Shown in pieces: positions 27,333 through 36,367 of a stretch of DNA of 64,000 bases. The notes beneath the pieces were generated by a model. The model saw nothing but the letters and a program-made list of their open reading frames with translations, had not been told where the DNA came from and did no database searches. The stretch's first letter is position 1. Each line of letters starts with the position of its first letter. A program made the translations under genes and the position numbers. This stretch comes from JAXLXE01 sp046328115 (GTDB lineage Bacteria; Chloroflexota; UBA6077; JACCZL01): positions 372,001 through 436,000 of the forward strand of contig JAXLXE010000002.1 of NCBI GenBank assembly GCA_046328115.1, written 5' to 3'.

Positions 27333-29516
27333 GTGAGCGCTCGCATTCGGACGACATTGATGGGGCCATTGCTTGCTGTGGCGGCCCTGTTGACATTCGG
27401 GGTCGGGCAGGTCTCGGCAGCCACGTTCACAGTGAACGCGACGGCGGACGGGACGGACGCGAACCCGGGCGACGGAGTCTGCGAGACGGCGAGTGGGAAC
27501 GGCGTGTGCACACTCCGGGCAGCCGTGATGGAAGCCAATTCGCTGGCCGGATCCCACATCATCCAACTTGGCGCGGCAACGTATTCGGTGAGTCTTTACC
27601 CCGGATTGCTGGTAACCGGCAGTGTCTCGATTCGAGGAGTCTCGGCGACCACAACGATTGTGGAACGGGGGTTATCCGAGACCCCGCTGTCGTCATCGTT
27701 GCCGCCAACCGTGGCCATCCAGAGCGGGGGCACTCTCGACGTGGAGCATGTCGGTTTCACCTATAGCCTTCCCGACCTGTTTGGATTCACCCAGGTGGAC
27801 AACGCGGGGATGTTTAGTTTGACCGACTCAACCGTCCGAGGAGTGGGAGCGCTGACGCCCCAACCTCACTTCGCGGTCATCAATGCGTCGACGGGGATCA
27901 TGAATCTCACGCGCGTCGAGTTTGGGGAAGGAACTGGTGACGGCATACAGAGCGGTGGTTCCGCGACGCTTGACTCCATTCTGATGACGAACTCGCTGGT
28001 TCTGCCGTCAGCCGCGAAATCGATCGAAATCACCGGGGGCACTACCGAGCTGCGGCGGAGTACGGTGCGTGTAGTGTTGGACCAAGGGGCGAAACCAGGA
28101 GTTGTCGCTTCCGGGGGACAGCTTCGGATACTGGAGAGCACTGTCGCCGGGACACCCGTGACCGGCGCCGGCGGGACGGTTCAGATTCGAGGGTCGGTTC
28201 TCGCGCCCGCAACAGCATTTCATGGCCCGCCTTCCGGACCGTTTAGTCCCTGCGTTGGGGCCGGTATTGTTTCGCTGGGGCACAATCTGGATGAGTTCGG
28301 CGGTTGCGGTTTTGCGGCAACGGGCGATCGTTCCGGTCTGTCGGCCGATCTCCAGCCGCTAGCAGACAATGGAGGCCCGACTCGGACCTTCGCGCTGGGC
28401 CCCGCGTCAGCCGCCATCGACGCGGGCGATCCGTCGGGGTGCGGCACGGTCGACCAGCGCGGAGTGGCGCGGCCAATCGATGGGGATGTCGACGGAATCG
28501 CGCGCTGCGATATTGGTGCGTACGAGGCACCAGTGGGCACCGCCGACCGTGTGGCGCCGGTCATTACCTCGTTCGTGGTCAATGGCGGAGCGCTCGCGAC
28601 GTGTTCGCCAACTGTCTCCGTGGCGATCACGGCCACTGACAATCTGTCCGGCGTGGTCTCGGTGTCATTCTCCGACGATGGGACGAGTTGGGGAGCGTGG
28701 CAGGCGTTCGGAGCGAGTAGTCAGTTCACATTGGGCGGGGGCGACGGGCCGCGCCAGGTGTACGCCCGCGTTCGCGACGCGGCGGGCAATGTCTCGGCGG
28801 CGACGCAGTCGTCAATCGTGCTGGACACGGCGCTTGGAGTCCAACCGGCGGTGTCGATCAACAACGGCGACGTAGCGACGCCAAGCGAGGCTGTGAATCT
28901 CAGGCTGGGTGCGCCGGCGATGACAGCGCAGATGATGCTGAGCAATGACGGTGGGTTCGCGGGCGCGATGTGGGAGCCGTTCACCACGACGAAAGCGTGG
29001 GTGACCCAGGCGTATCCGGGCCACGCGGTCGCCATGACGGTGTACGCGCGGTTCAAGGATGTGAACGGAGCGATCGGCGCGACGGTGCAGGACAACATCG
29101 TCGTGGACAAGGTCGCGCCGACCGGCTCGGTGACGGTGACACAGCAGAGCGCGGCGAGCGCCCCTGGCGAGACCCGGCATCAGACGCGCTTCACGATCTC
29201 GGCAACAGTATTTGACGACGTAACGCCGGCCTTCCAGATGCAGATGCAGGTAGCCACGAATGCCGCGATGACTGGGTCGGCGTGGCAGCCATTCTCGCCA
29301 ACGATCTCGTACGTGGCCGGCAGCGGAACGACGCCTGGGCGAGCGGTTGAGCGATTGTACGTGCGGTTCCGGGACCAGGCCGGCAACGTATCTCCGATCT
29401 ATGTGTGGCCGGACGGGGCGACGCTGGGGGGACCACAGGTGATTGGGCCGAAGGCAATTCAACGTGGTGGCGCTGCGACCGGCGGGACGCCCATGAGTCA
29501 ACCGGCGCACCGCTAG
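27333..29516 (+). CDS. Secreted CSLREA-domain protein with beta-helix and Ig-like regions
   Basis: A 727-residue exported protein. A signal peptide is predicted at residues 1-29 (GPLLAVAALLTFGVGQVSA) and a CSLREA-type motif at about 45-70 (GDGVCETASGNGVCTLRAAV, then MEANS). A parallel beta-helix region ends near 359-400 with AIDAGDPSGCGTVDQRG and CDIGAYE, the usual closing motif. At least two Ig-like repeats follow (ATDNLSGV ... VYARVRDAAGNVS; YVRFRDQAGNVS). GTG 27333 is chosen for its ribosome site and for starting the signal peptide. No anchor or sorting motif at the C-terminus. Probably an extracellular adhesin- or cell-surface-type protein (inference). First of the secreted-protein island. 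Confidence 0.85.
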   Translation: MSARIRTTLMGPLLAVAALLTFGVGQVSAATFTVNATADGTDANPGDGVCETASGNGVCTLRAAVMEANSLAGSHIIQLGAATYSVSLYPGLLVTGSVSIRGVSATTTIVERGLSETPLSSSLPPTVAIQSGGTLDVEHVGFTYSLPDLFGFTQVDNAGMFSLTDSTVRGVGALTPQPHFAVINASTGIMNLTRVEFGEGTGDGIQSGGSATLDSILMTNSLVLPSAAKSIEITGGTTELRRSTVRVVLDQGAKPGVVASGGQLRILESTVAGTPVTGAGGTVQIRGSVLAPATAFHGPPSGPFSPCVGAGIVSLGHNLDEFGGCGFAATGDRSGLSADLQPLADNGGPTRTFALGPASAAIDAGDPSGCGTVDQRGVARPIDGDVDGIARCDIGAYEAPVGTADRVAPVITSFVVNGGALATCSPTVSVAITATDNLSGVVSVSFSDDGTSWGAWQAFGASSQFTLGGGDGPRQVYARVRDAAGNVSAATQSSIVLDTALGVQPAVSINNGDVATPSEAVNLRLGAPAMTAQMMLSNDGGFAGAMWEPFTTTKAWVTQAYPGHAVAMTVYARFKDVNGAIGATVQDNIVVDKVAPTGSVTVTQQSAASAPGETRHQTRFTISATVFDDVTPAFQMQMQVATNAAMTGSAWQPFSPTISYVAGSGTTPGRAVERLYVRFRDQAGNVSPIYVWPDGATLGGPQVIGPKAIQRGGAATGGTPMSQPAHR

Positions 29517-29752
29517 ACGATCCCGGGATTAGCGTCGCATCGCGAACCGACTTGTGCACTGAATGGAGGAGCGCCTTGTCCACCCATCCGATGCCGCCAC
29601 ACCCATGCAGGTATCCGAGCGGTCGACGTGACGCACTCCGCAAGCACCCGAGCGATCCAGACGGGAAACCGTCGGGGCAATCTCGATGTCCACCGGCAGG
29701 ACGAGCGAGTGCGACCGCGCCGGCCGGCCCGCTGGGCGGAACGTCGAACGAG

Positions 29753-31093
29753 ATGCCGCGCATTCGCGCCCTAGCCGAGCACCCGGCTCCTTCGATCGCG
29801 CACGGAGCACGACTGGAGTCCTCAAAAAGAGTCGCTCTCTGGTTGCGACTCCTCGCAATACTGATGGCGATGAGCGTCGGCGTGGCCCCAAGCGGCGTGT
29901 ACGCACAGCCAACTCCATCGCCGGCGGTCAAGCAGGCGTTCGACCTGCTGATGGATCGGTTTGTCACGCCACCCAGCTCCGCGGTCATTCTTGCGGGCGG
30001 CTGGCGCGGTGGAGTCGACCATGTCAATCGGACGACGGGACGGGCAGCAGGCGCGCCAGCGCCTCAGTTCAGCGGCGACCGCGCTTCCGACTGGGACGCG
30101 TTCACCGCGAGCTACTCCGCGTTGACGGCGGGTCCGACATCGGTCGATCCTGCCGCGCTCGATCGAGCGATCGTCGCCGGCATGGCAGAATCGCTGAAGT
30201 CCAACGACACGTATCTGGTGCGAGACACGGCCTCTGGCGTGATCGGTGTCCGGGTGACCACCGATCTGGTCGTGATAGAGGTCTCAGCTGGCGGCCCGGC
30301 CGAATCGGCGGGTATTCGGCCCGGCGATCAGATCGTCGCAGTCGACGGCACCCCGGTCACCACGCAATCGGGCGGGACGGAGCGCATACGCGGCCCGGTC
30401 GGCACCCCCGTGGAATTGACGCTCCGTCGCGGTGGAACGGACGCTGCCGCACAGGCGCTCGCCACGCGCACAGATGCAGGCTTCGACTGGGTGGAGGCAC
30501 GTGTTCTCGGCGATGGTATCGGCTATCTCAGACTGCGGCAGTGGCCGGCTACGGACGCGATCCCCCAATTTGAGAGTGCGATCTCTCTGTTGGAGCAGGC
30601 GGGCATCCGCGGCCTGGTGATTGACGTCCGCAACGCCCGTGGTGGCGCATACGCCACGTTCGAGCGGATCGCCAGCAGGTTCATCGCCACTGGGCCTCTC
30701 TATCAACGGACCAATCGGCAGGGAAACACAACGACGGTCTCAGCGTCCGGCGGTACGTGGAGCCTACAGGTCCCCATCCTCGTCCTCGTGGACGCCGACA
30801 CTCGGAGTCAGAGCGAGCTGCTGGCCATGGCGCTCCGCGAGAACGCAGGCGCGTCGATCGTAGGCGCGAAGACTGCCGGCGCCGTGACGGGCGGCAACGT
30901 GTTCCCGCTAGACGACGGTACGCGGCTCGTCGTGACCACGCTCCAAGTCCGTTCCGGACTCGGGCACGAGATAAACGGCGTTGGCCTCGAGCCGGATCTA
31001 CCCGCACCGTTCGACAGGAACGCCGCCATCGACGGGCGGGACAGCCAGTTGCAAACCGCGGTCGAGTTTCTCCGCGCGAAGGCCGGCCAGTGA
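29753..31093 (+). CDS. Secreted S41 family peptidase-like protein with PDZ domain
   Basis: A 446-residue exported C-terminal-processing-protease-like protein. A long signal sequence ends GVYAQ near residue 52. A PDZ domain lies at about 168-230 (VVIEVSAGGPAESAGIRPGDQIV), followed by the S41 core. The catalytic Ser is probably Ser352 in RSQSELLAMAL. At the position 25 residues later, where CtpA/Tsp have the general-base Lys, there is Ala377 (GAKTAGAV), so the canonical Ser-Lys dyad is not visible. Some S41 branches also lack it. The start is uncertain. The ATG at 29753 gives a complete signal sequence, and the frame is open to 29405. Confidence 0.8.
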   Translation: MPRIRALAEHPAPSIAHGARLESSKRVALWLRLLAILMAMSVGVAPSGVYAQPTPSPAVKQAFDLLMDRFVTPPSSAVILAGGWRGGVDHVNRTTGRAAGAPAPQFSGDRASDWDAFTASYSALTAGPTSVDPAALDRAIVAGMAESLKSNDTYLVRDTASGVIGVRVTTDLVVIEVSAGGPAESAGIRPGDQIVAVDGTPVTTQSGGTERIRGPVGTPVELTLRRGGTDAAAQALATRTDAGFDWVEARVLGDGIGYLRLRQWPATDAIPQFESAISLLEQAGIRGLVIDVRNARGGAYATFERIASRFIATGPLYQRTNRQGNTTTVSASGGTWSLQVPILVLVDADTRSQSELLAMALRENAGASIVGAKTAGAVTGGNVFPLDDGTRLVVTTLQVRSGLGHEINGVGLEPDLPAPFDRNAAIDGRDSQLQTAVEFLRAKAGQ

Positions 31094-31217
31094 TCCGAAC
31101 CGTCCTCTGTTGTCGAGAGTGTCTGGGCCGAGGGGGTGCGCAGCACACAGCGCCAGCAGTCGCGGGAGCGGCCCGTCCAATGCACTCTGCTAGATCACGA
31201 GGGGGAGGAGCCCAAAA

Positions 31218-32600
31218 GTGAGTAGGCGCATCGCCAGGACTCTGATCAGTGCGTCCATTTTGTTTGCCGTCACCAACACGGCGACGCACGGTCAGACTCC
31301 TCAGCCTCCGGGGGTCGGTGATGTCGTCTTCGCCGACTCGCTTATGCAGGCTGGAGCCCTTCAGCCCACGAACTGCGCCACCGGCCGCAACTCCACCCGG
31401 TTCGTCGAGGATGGACTGCAATATCGGGTGACGGGGAGATGCACCGAGTCCGCGACCAACGCCGCTATCGGCCGCCGCGTACCGGGACTGACGATGACAG
31501 ACGGTGACATACGCCTCGAATTCAAGGTGATCGCCGCTCCCGATCGCGCCGAGCTGCTACTGGGCACACGAGTGAACGACGGCGGGAACGAATACGCCGC
31601 CTACGTGCGCCCGGGCCTTGGCCAGGTGCAGGTCAACAAGTTCACGAATGGGCAACGCACAGTGCTCAACCGTCGAACCGACGTAGCCAATCTGTACCAG
31701 ACGGACACCTGGAACTCGGTCGCCTTACGCACACAGGGGAACAATCTGTGGCTCCTGCTCAACGATGAAGTAGTCGTTGCCGTCGCTGACGACTCTCTGG
31801 ACAGGGGAGCGGCGGGGATCACCCTGTACCGAATGGGCGACGCGAACGACGATGCCGAAGTCTCCATCCTCGTTCGCAACCTGCGAATCTCCGGTCTCCT
31901 GGGCAGCGAGGAGTCTCGCCTCCCGGTTTACGCGCCGCCCGCGCAGCCAGCCGTGTCCAGCGGTCCCGCAGGACCGGTGCTCGCGGCGGGAACACCGCCC
32001 CCAGTGGGACCGGTCACCAAAGAGCGGTCGCTCAGTAGTCCACAGCCTGCTCCTGAGCAATTCTCGCCGAACGGACGTTGCAGTTTCCTGGCCACGGCGG
32101 ACGGCCTCCGAATCCGTACCACCGGACGCTGTGCCGATGACACCTCGAATACGCAGATCATCCTCAACTACCCCGATACCGTCATCTCGGACGGCGAGGC
32201 ACGGGTGCAAGTGCGCCTCGTTGAGGGCTCCGAACGCGCCGCAGTCGGCCTGTGGATTCGACACAGCGATGGCAGAGGAATCATTGCGGCGGTCCATCCT
32301 GTCTCAGGCTGGGCCGAGATCGTGCAGACAGGCCCAGAAGGAACCAAGGTCGCGGCGAGGAGGACCGATCTGATCGGGAGAATCTCTCGCGACGACTGGT
32401 TCACGGTGGCGATAGTCGCGAAAGGCCCGGAGATCTTCCTCCTGATCGATGACAAACCGCTGCTGAGTGCCAAAGCAGAAAGCCCACCCGAAGGACAAGT
32501 GCGACTCTCGACATTTCGAACCGGCAACGTCGACGACACTGACGGGGTTGCCGCGCTCTTTCGCGACCTTCGAGTATCTCAGCTGGCGGAGAGCCCCTAG
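31218..32600 (+). CDS. Secreted protein with two concanavalin A-like (LamG/DUF1080-type) domains
   Basis: A 460-residue exported protein. A signal peptide is at about 1-26. A first jelly-roll-like domain covers about 35-230 (VVFADSLM ... AELLLGTRVNDGGNEYAAYV ... WNSVALRTQGNNLWLLLNDEVV). A Pro-rich linker follows, and a second copy covers about 280-455 (CSFLATADGLRIRTTGRC ... AVGLWIRHSDGRGIIAAV ... WFTVAIVAKGPEIFLLIDDKPLL). The two halves share the RVTGRC/RTTGRC motif, so the gene arose by internal duplication. GTG start. Likely a carbohydrate- or surface-binding protein. No catalytic residues recognised. Confidence 0.75.
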   Translation: MSRRIARTLISASILFAVTNTATHGQTPQPPGVGDVVFADSLMQAGALQPTNCATGRNSTRFVEDGLQYRVTGRCTESATNAAIGRRVPGLTMTDGDIRLEFKVIAAPDRAELLLGTRVNDGGNEYAAYVRPGLGQVQVNKFTNGQRTVLNRRTDVANLYQTDTWNSVALRTQGNNLWLLLNDEVVVAVADDSLDRGAAGITLYRMGDANDDAEVSILVRNLRISGLLGSEESRLPVYAPPAQPAVSSGPAGPVLAAGTPPPVGPVTKERSLSSPQPAPEQFSPNGRCSFLATADGLRIRTTGRCADDTSNTQIILNYPDTVISDGEARVQVRLVEGSERAAVGLWIRHSDGRGIIAAVHPVSGWAEIVQTGPEGTKVAARRTDLIGRISRDDWFTVAIVAKGPEIFLLIDDKPLLSAKAESPPEGQVRLSTFRTGNVDDTDGVAALFRDLRVSQLAESP

Positions 32601-32935
32601 TGGGCCAGTTGACAGGATGGTGCCCCCGCGGTTGCCCGCACTGCGTGGTCAGGTCAGCGTCGATGGCTACCGTCGGCGAATGATCCAGATCATCAAGGCA
32701 GTGGATCGGCTTGTCAACGGACCGCCGAGAGGCGTTAGCAGGACCGGGCGATTGCGGTACCGCCGGCCACGGCCTGAGCCACGCATCCGCGATCCCCAAC
32801 CAGCATGCTGCGGGCCGCGCGGACGCAAGGCCAGCCCTCTGCGTTGCGGCATGCGCGCACTTCCGGGATGCGCGCAACCGTCGCGAACGCTATGTGACCA
32901 GCTAAGTTGATAATGCTCCCGCCAAGGGGTGCGAC
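32601..32935. other. Intergenic stretch without a recognised gene
   Basis: 335 bases between two secreted-protein genes. Overlapping open frames are Arg/Pro-rich and antisense-like. A GATAAT box occurs at 32909-32914, 22 bases before the next gene, but lacks a convincing -35 partner. Confidence 0.4.
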
Positions 32936-33706
32936 ATGGAAACGCGGATTCTCGAATCGTCTGACTACTGTCATGCTCGCGTGGGATCGGTACGACCGCG
33001 CCAAAATGGAGTGTCGGCCCTAGACGTGCGCCTGTCGCGACGGCGGGATGCTCGGTTCGTGTCTCGGCGCCGCGCGTTTCTGTGGTTGGCCGGTGGATCT
33101 ATCACCCTGGCTAGCGTGCTTGCTGGCGATACTCCTAAGACAGCGGCCCAGGAAGCCAAGCCTGCCGCGGCGACGGCGGACGTCCCCGAAGACATCGAGC
33201 AGTTCATGCGAGCCTTTGCCAGGGAGGTCGCGCTGGAACACCAACTTCCTCAGACAGGGCAGGAGGTGACGCCGGAGACCCGCATCATCAATGACAGGAT
33301 CAGGTACGGATTATTTTACACGACGAGCGGTGGACATTCGGCCGTCATTTTTCACAGCGTAGGCCTGGATGGCACGAAACAGGCAGCACAAGTGATCGTC
33401 CGAATGGCGAACATCGACAACGCCCGGGAATTGATTTCGCCCGACGAAATCACGAACACACTTGCGAAATACTTCCAACCATTGCCGGACATCGCTCTCG
33501 AGTCTGCCTGGAACCAGTTCAGGCAGGCGAGCGGGGCTCCGACGATTGAGAAGGTCTGGAAGAACGAGGACGGTACACTCGAGTCACGCGGGGCCGCCTT
33601 GTGGGGAGAGAACCCGGCGCAAGGTCCGGGGAACTTTTTGGTGGCGGCGAGCCGAATGTGGCCAGGATCCAACGTCCACGAACGGGGGAGCATCTTCCCG
33701 CGGTAG
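32936..33706 (+). CDS. Tat-exported hypothetical protein
   Basis: A 256-residue protein with a twin-arginine signal: SRRRAFLWLAGGS at about 43-55, a hydrophobic stretch and AAQEAK cleavage region near 73. The mature part (~180 residues) begins DVPEDIEQFMRAFAREVALE and has no recognised domain. It contains a YGLFYTTSGGHSAVIFHS strand pair and helical segments. The Tat start may be an internal codon. The ATG at 32936 leaves a 40-residue N-terminal extension before the Tat motif. Lies in the secreted-protein island. Function unknown. Confidence 0.65.
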   Translation: METRILESSDYCHARVGSVRPRQNGVSALDVRLSRRRDARFVSRRRAFLWLAGGSITLASVLAGDTPKTAAQEAKPAAATADVPEDIEQFMRAFAREVALEHQLPQTGQEVTPETRIINDRIRYGLFYTTSGGHSAVIFHSVGLDGTKQAAQVIVRMANIDNARELISPDEITNTLAKYFQPLPDIALESAWNQFRQASGAPTIEKVWKNEDGTLESRGAALWGENPAQGPGNFLVAASRMWPGSNVHERGSIFPR

Positions 33707-33898
33707 CTCAGGCTCGGGAGCATCCGAGGTTCTGGGCAGCGGTCTCAGCGGTCACCTGCGCATCAAATGCGGGGATGTATGGCACTTCGTCAATGGGCCG
33801 CGGGGTCCCGGGAAGCGTCACCGCGATTCGGGATCGACCGCGCCACCGGCACGTTACCCAATGGCGCGACAGTAGCCCAGATTCAGAATCAATGATGG

Positions 33899-34609
33899 AT
33901 GCGGACGATGTGGCAAAGACGCCGAGGTTCCCTGCTCGCCGGGCTGCTTACACTCCTGCTGGTAGTTATCCCCCCACCCATCCCGGTCGTCGGCCAGCAA
34001 GAGGCAGTGCCGATCCCGGCAGGCACCATACTTCTCACCGACGACTTCGCCGACCCGAGCAGCGGTTGGGACGTGAGCACGCACTCCGGAGGCCGCTCCG
34101 GCTACGACAACGGTGAGTATCGTGTCGTGGCGGAGCCTCACGGTGTCGGCGTGCGATTCGGCTACCGCGATGAGGTGGCCCGAGACTTCGTGGTCGAGGT
34201 CGACGGGCGGCTTCCCGGGGGCGGCGCCAACGAAGCTCTCTATCTCGGTGTGCGATTCAAGTCGACAATCGGGGGCGCACCGGGCGGGTACGTCCGGCTC
34301 GTCGTCGCACCAGTCCAGGGACGGGCCGCGATCGGCCTGAACACCTGGAATGGATCGAGTTGGAGTTCCCAGCGGCTGGCCGAGGTGAACGACCATCCCG
34401 CCATCCGACGGGGATCGGAAGTGAATCGGCTAGGGTTCAAAGTCCGTGGCAATACTTTCGTGGCGTATACAAACGACCAGGAGATCCTCCGCGCGCAGGA
34501 CGACACCTACCCCGAAGGGGGCTTCACACTCGGGGTGATCGGCCCCCAGGGTGCAACGACCGAGGCGCGTTTCGACAATCTACTCGTCAGGGAAGTAGTT
34601 GGCGAGTAG
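33899..34609 (+). CDS. Secreted concanavalin A-like fold protein
   Basis: A 236-residue exported protein: signal peptide at about 1-35 (SLLAGLLTLLLVVIPPPIP), then a single jelly-roll-like domain opening with LLTDDFADPSSGWDV, continuing YRVVAEPHGVGVRFGY and ending FTLGVIGPQGATTEARFDN. The opening motif is common in Chloroflexota surface proteins. It resembles each half of the protein encoded at 31218-32600. Last gene of the secreted island. Role unknown, probably binding. Confidence 0.75.
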   Translation: MRTMWQRRRGSLLAGLLTLLLVVIPPPIPVVGQQEAVPIPAGTILLTDDFADPSSGWDVSTHSGGRSGYDNGEYRVVAEPHGVGVRFGYRDEVARDFVVEVDGRLPGGGANEALYLGVRFKSTIGGAPGGYVRLVVAPVQGRAAIGLNTWNGSSWSSQRLAEVNDHPAIRRGSEVNRLGFKVRGNTFVAYTNDQEILRAQDDTYPEGGFTLGVIGPQGATTEARFDNLLVREVVGE

Positions 34610-34950
34610 TGCGTTACTTGGCACTATTGCGACAACCTGTGGTGCCACGGTGACGCCGTTGGAGGGCGCCGCGCCATGATTGAGTGCACTCACAACGCAG
34701 CCACGCACTCAGCCGTTCGCCGTTGCACCCCTTGCCCGCATTACGCTTCGGAAGAGCAGGCCGCTCGCGAACGCCTGGCTCCAGTAACAGGGCCGGCCGC
34801 ACGGCTCACGCCGCGCCATAACGGCCGCCACCGACGGCACCAGGTACGGGAACGCCGCCCGCATTGGCTGCGGACGCTCACAGCACGGCGTTGTATCGCT
34901 GGTCGTGCGCGCCAACCTGGCCGGCATTCCGGCCCTCGACCAGGCAATAG
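34610..34950. other. Degenerate region with no intact gene
   Basis: About 340 bases between the last secreted-protein gene and the enolase remnant. One plus-strand frame reads with partial protein-like composition (GVVSLVVRANLAGIPALDQ) directly into the enolase remnant, but it is interrupted by a stop upstream and no family was recognised. Probably gene debris. Confidence 0.4.
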
Positions 34951-35015
34951 CCACGGACGCACCGGGCTTCGGCATCGACGTCACGCGGGAGTGGCTGGAG
35001 AGCCACTCAGTCTGA
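34951..35015 (+). pseudogene. 3' remnant of an enolase-superfamily gene
   Basis: Reads TDAPGFGIDVTREWLESHSV then stop, nearly identical to residues 374-392 of the rhamnonate dehydratase-like protein ending at 26725. The rest of the gene is missing upstream. Confidence 0.8.
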
Positions 35016-35051
35016 GGCACGCCGCCCTAGAAACGCGGCCTACAAGAAGGC

Positions 35052-35078
35052 GCGGAGCGGTCTACGTGACCGCTCCGC
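35052..35078 (-). terminator. Hairpin downstream of the small DUF6295-like gene
   Basis: Stem GCGGAGCGG / CCGCTCCGC with a 9-base loop, just past the stop of the minus-strand gene. Shares its core with the hairpin at 26730-26764. Confidence 0.65.
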
Positions 35079-35085
35079 CCGTTCT

Positions 35086-35352
35086 CTACTCGGCTACGCC
35101 AGCCGCCTCCGCCGCGTCGATCGCGGCCTGGATCTGCTGGATCAGCGCCCGTCCGGACTCAATGTCCAGCTCAACGGCGACGCGCGCAGACGGCCCAATG
35201 TCGTAGTTGACAAAGTCAAGCAGCAGCGCATGCTCAAACTGCCCGTGCGCCGCGTGGTCATAGCCCACGTTCGCCTGCGTCAGCGTGAACCACCCGGCCA
35301 CACCCTTGGCGCTGCCGCGTACGGGAGTGGTGTCTCCGATCATCGTGCACAT
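35086..35352 (-). CDS. Small conserved protein (DUF6295-like)
   Basis: An 88-residue cytosolic protein starting MCTMIGDTTPVRGSAKG, with GWFTLTQANVGYDH, an LLDFVNYDIGPSARVAVEL strand pair and a closing helix IQQIQAAIDAAEAAG. I recall this pattern from the DUF6295 family; the name should be verified. No known function. A 5'-truncated copy lies at 26769-26944. Confidence 0.75.
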   Translation of the reverse strand: MCTMIGDTTPVRGSAKGVAGWFTLTQANVGYDHAAHGQFEHALLLDFVNYDIGPSARVAVELDIESGRALIQQIQAAIDAAEAAGVAE

Positions 35353-35393
35353 GGCATTGTCCTCTTTTGCTGGGAACGTGCTGGGAACCCGCG

Positions 35394-36167
35394 CTACGCT
35401 GACCGCAGGTACTGGTTAAAGAACTCCTCCACCTTGTTCCAGCCATCCAGCGCCTGCTGCTGACGGAACAGTGGCCGGTCATAGTAGAAGAAGCCGTGTC
35501 CCGCGCCATCGTAACGATGGAACACATAGCTCTTGCCGAACTGCTTCAGCGCGTCTTCGTGCACGTTCACGTCCGCCGGGCTGGGCCTCTGGTCGTCATT
35601 CCCGAACAGGCCAAGTAGTGGACCGCTCAAATCCTTCGTCAGGTCAACCGGCGCCACCGGCTGCTTCGGGTTCAACTGCTCGGCCGGCTGCACCACGCCG
35701 CCGCCCCAGAGGTCCACTACCGCGTCCCAACCAGTCGTCTTGGACGCGGTCAGGACCGCGAGTCGTCCCCCAGAGCACGAGCCGATGATGCCAACCTTGC
35801 CGTTGCTCACGCCTGACTGCTCGCGCAGCCACTTAGCCGCCGCCGCCAGGTCCGCCACCTGCGCCTCATCGGACACGCCGCCCTCAGCGCGTACCTTGGC
35901 CGCCACGTCGTCCGGCGTGCCGTGCCCCGCGCGGTGGTACAGGTTCGGGCAGATGGCAACGAAACCGTGGGCCGCGAACCGCCGGGTGAACTCACGGTAA
36001 AACTCATCCCAGCCCGGCGCGTGGTGGATCAGCACCACACCCGGCAGCGAGCTCGCGCCGTCCGGCTTCGCGAGATACGCCCCAATGCTGTCGTTCTGAC
36101 CGCCGGGGATAGAGACCACCCCCGCGGACATTGTCGCGGGATCATCGGTCCTGAAGTTGTTCCACAT
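35394..36167 (-). CDS. Dienelactone hydrolase family protein
   Basis: A 257-residue alpha/beta hydrolase. The nucleophile elbow is GSCSGGR (Cys), as in dienelactone hydrolase, with Asp in GNDDQRPSP and His in GAGHGFF completing the triad. The HHAPGWDEFYREF segment is also characteristic. A GAGAGGGAGAG site precedes the ATG. Family members open enol lactones or act as esterases. Substrate unknown. A promoter is seen upstream at 36230-36258. Confidence 0.92.
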   Translation of the reverse strand: MWNNFRTDDPATMSAGVVSIPGGQNDSIGAYLAKPDGASSLPGVVLIHHAPGWDEFYREFTRRFAAHGFVAICPNLYHRAGHGTPDDVAAKVRAEGGVSDEAQVADLAAAAKWLREQSGVSNGKVGIIGSCSGGRLAVLTASKTTGWDAVVDLWGGGVVQPAEQLNPKQPVAPVDLTKDLSGPLLGLFGNDDQRPSPADVNVHEDALKQFGKSYVFHRYDGAGHGFFYYDRPLFRQQQALDGWNKVEEFFNQYLRSA

Positions 36168-36229
36168 GGCTCTCCCTCTCCACTGCTCGCACGCACCGCC
36201 GCAAGTGGCGAGGCGCTCCGTCGCGCTCT

Positions 36230-36258
36230 ATTTCAGTGCACGCGGCGGTCATTGTCAA
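36230..36258 (-). promoter_or_regulatory. Putative promoter of the dienelactone hydrolase gene
   Basis: On the minus strand: TTGACA (36258-36253), a 17-base spacer, TGAAAT (36235-36230). The start site would be near 36223, about 55 bases before the ATG. Confidence 0.55.
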
Positions 36259-36367
36259 CCAATTCGTACGAACTGCCCGTGCGCGTGGATTAAGTCTCGC
36301 GGGGCTGGGCAACCAGTCGCTCACGTGCTAGACTCGGACATCCTGCCGATATGGTGGTGACTCAATC

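Larger units (their letters stand above)
34951..35262. repeat. Segmental duplication, copy 2 (downstream end of the island)
   Basis: 34951-35015 matches the enolase 3' end at 26661-26725, and 35086-35262 matches 26769-26944. This copy holds the intact small gene but only the last ~20 codons of the enolase. Copy 1 has the reverse situation. Confidence 0.85.

Noticed and set aside
34676..35206. 176-codon plus-strand frame
   Set aside because: It resembles a shifted frame over the first enolase copy only because the DNA is duplicated. It is not the reading frame of either gene.
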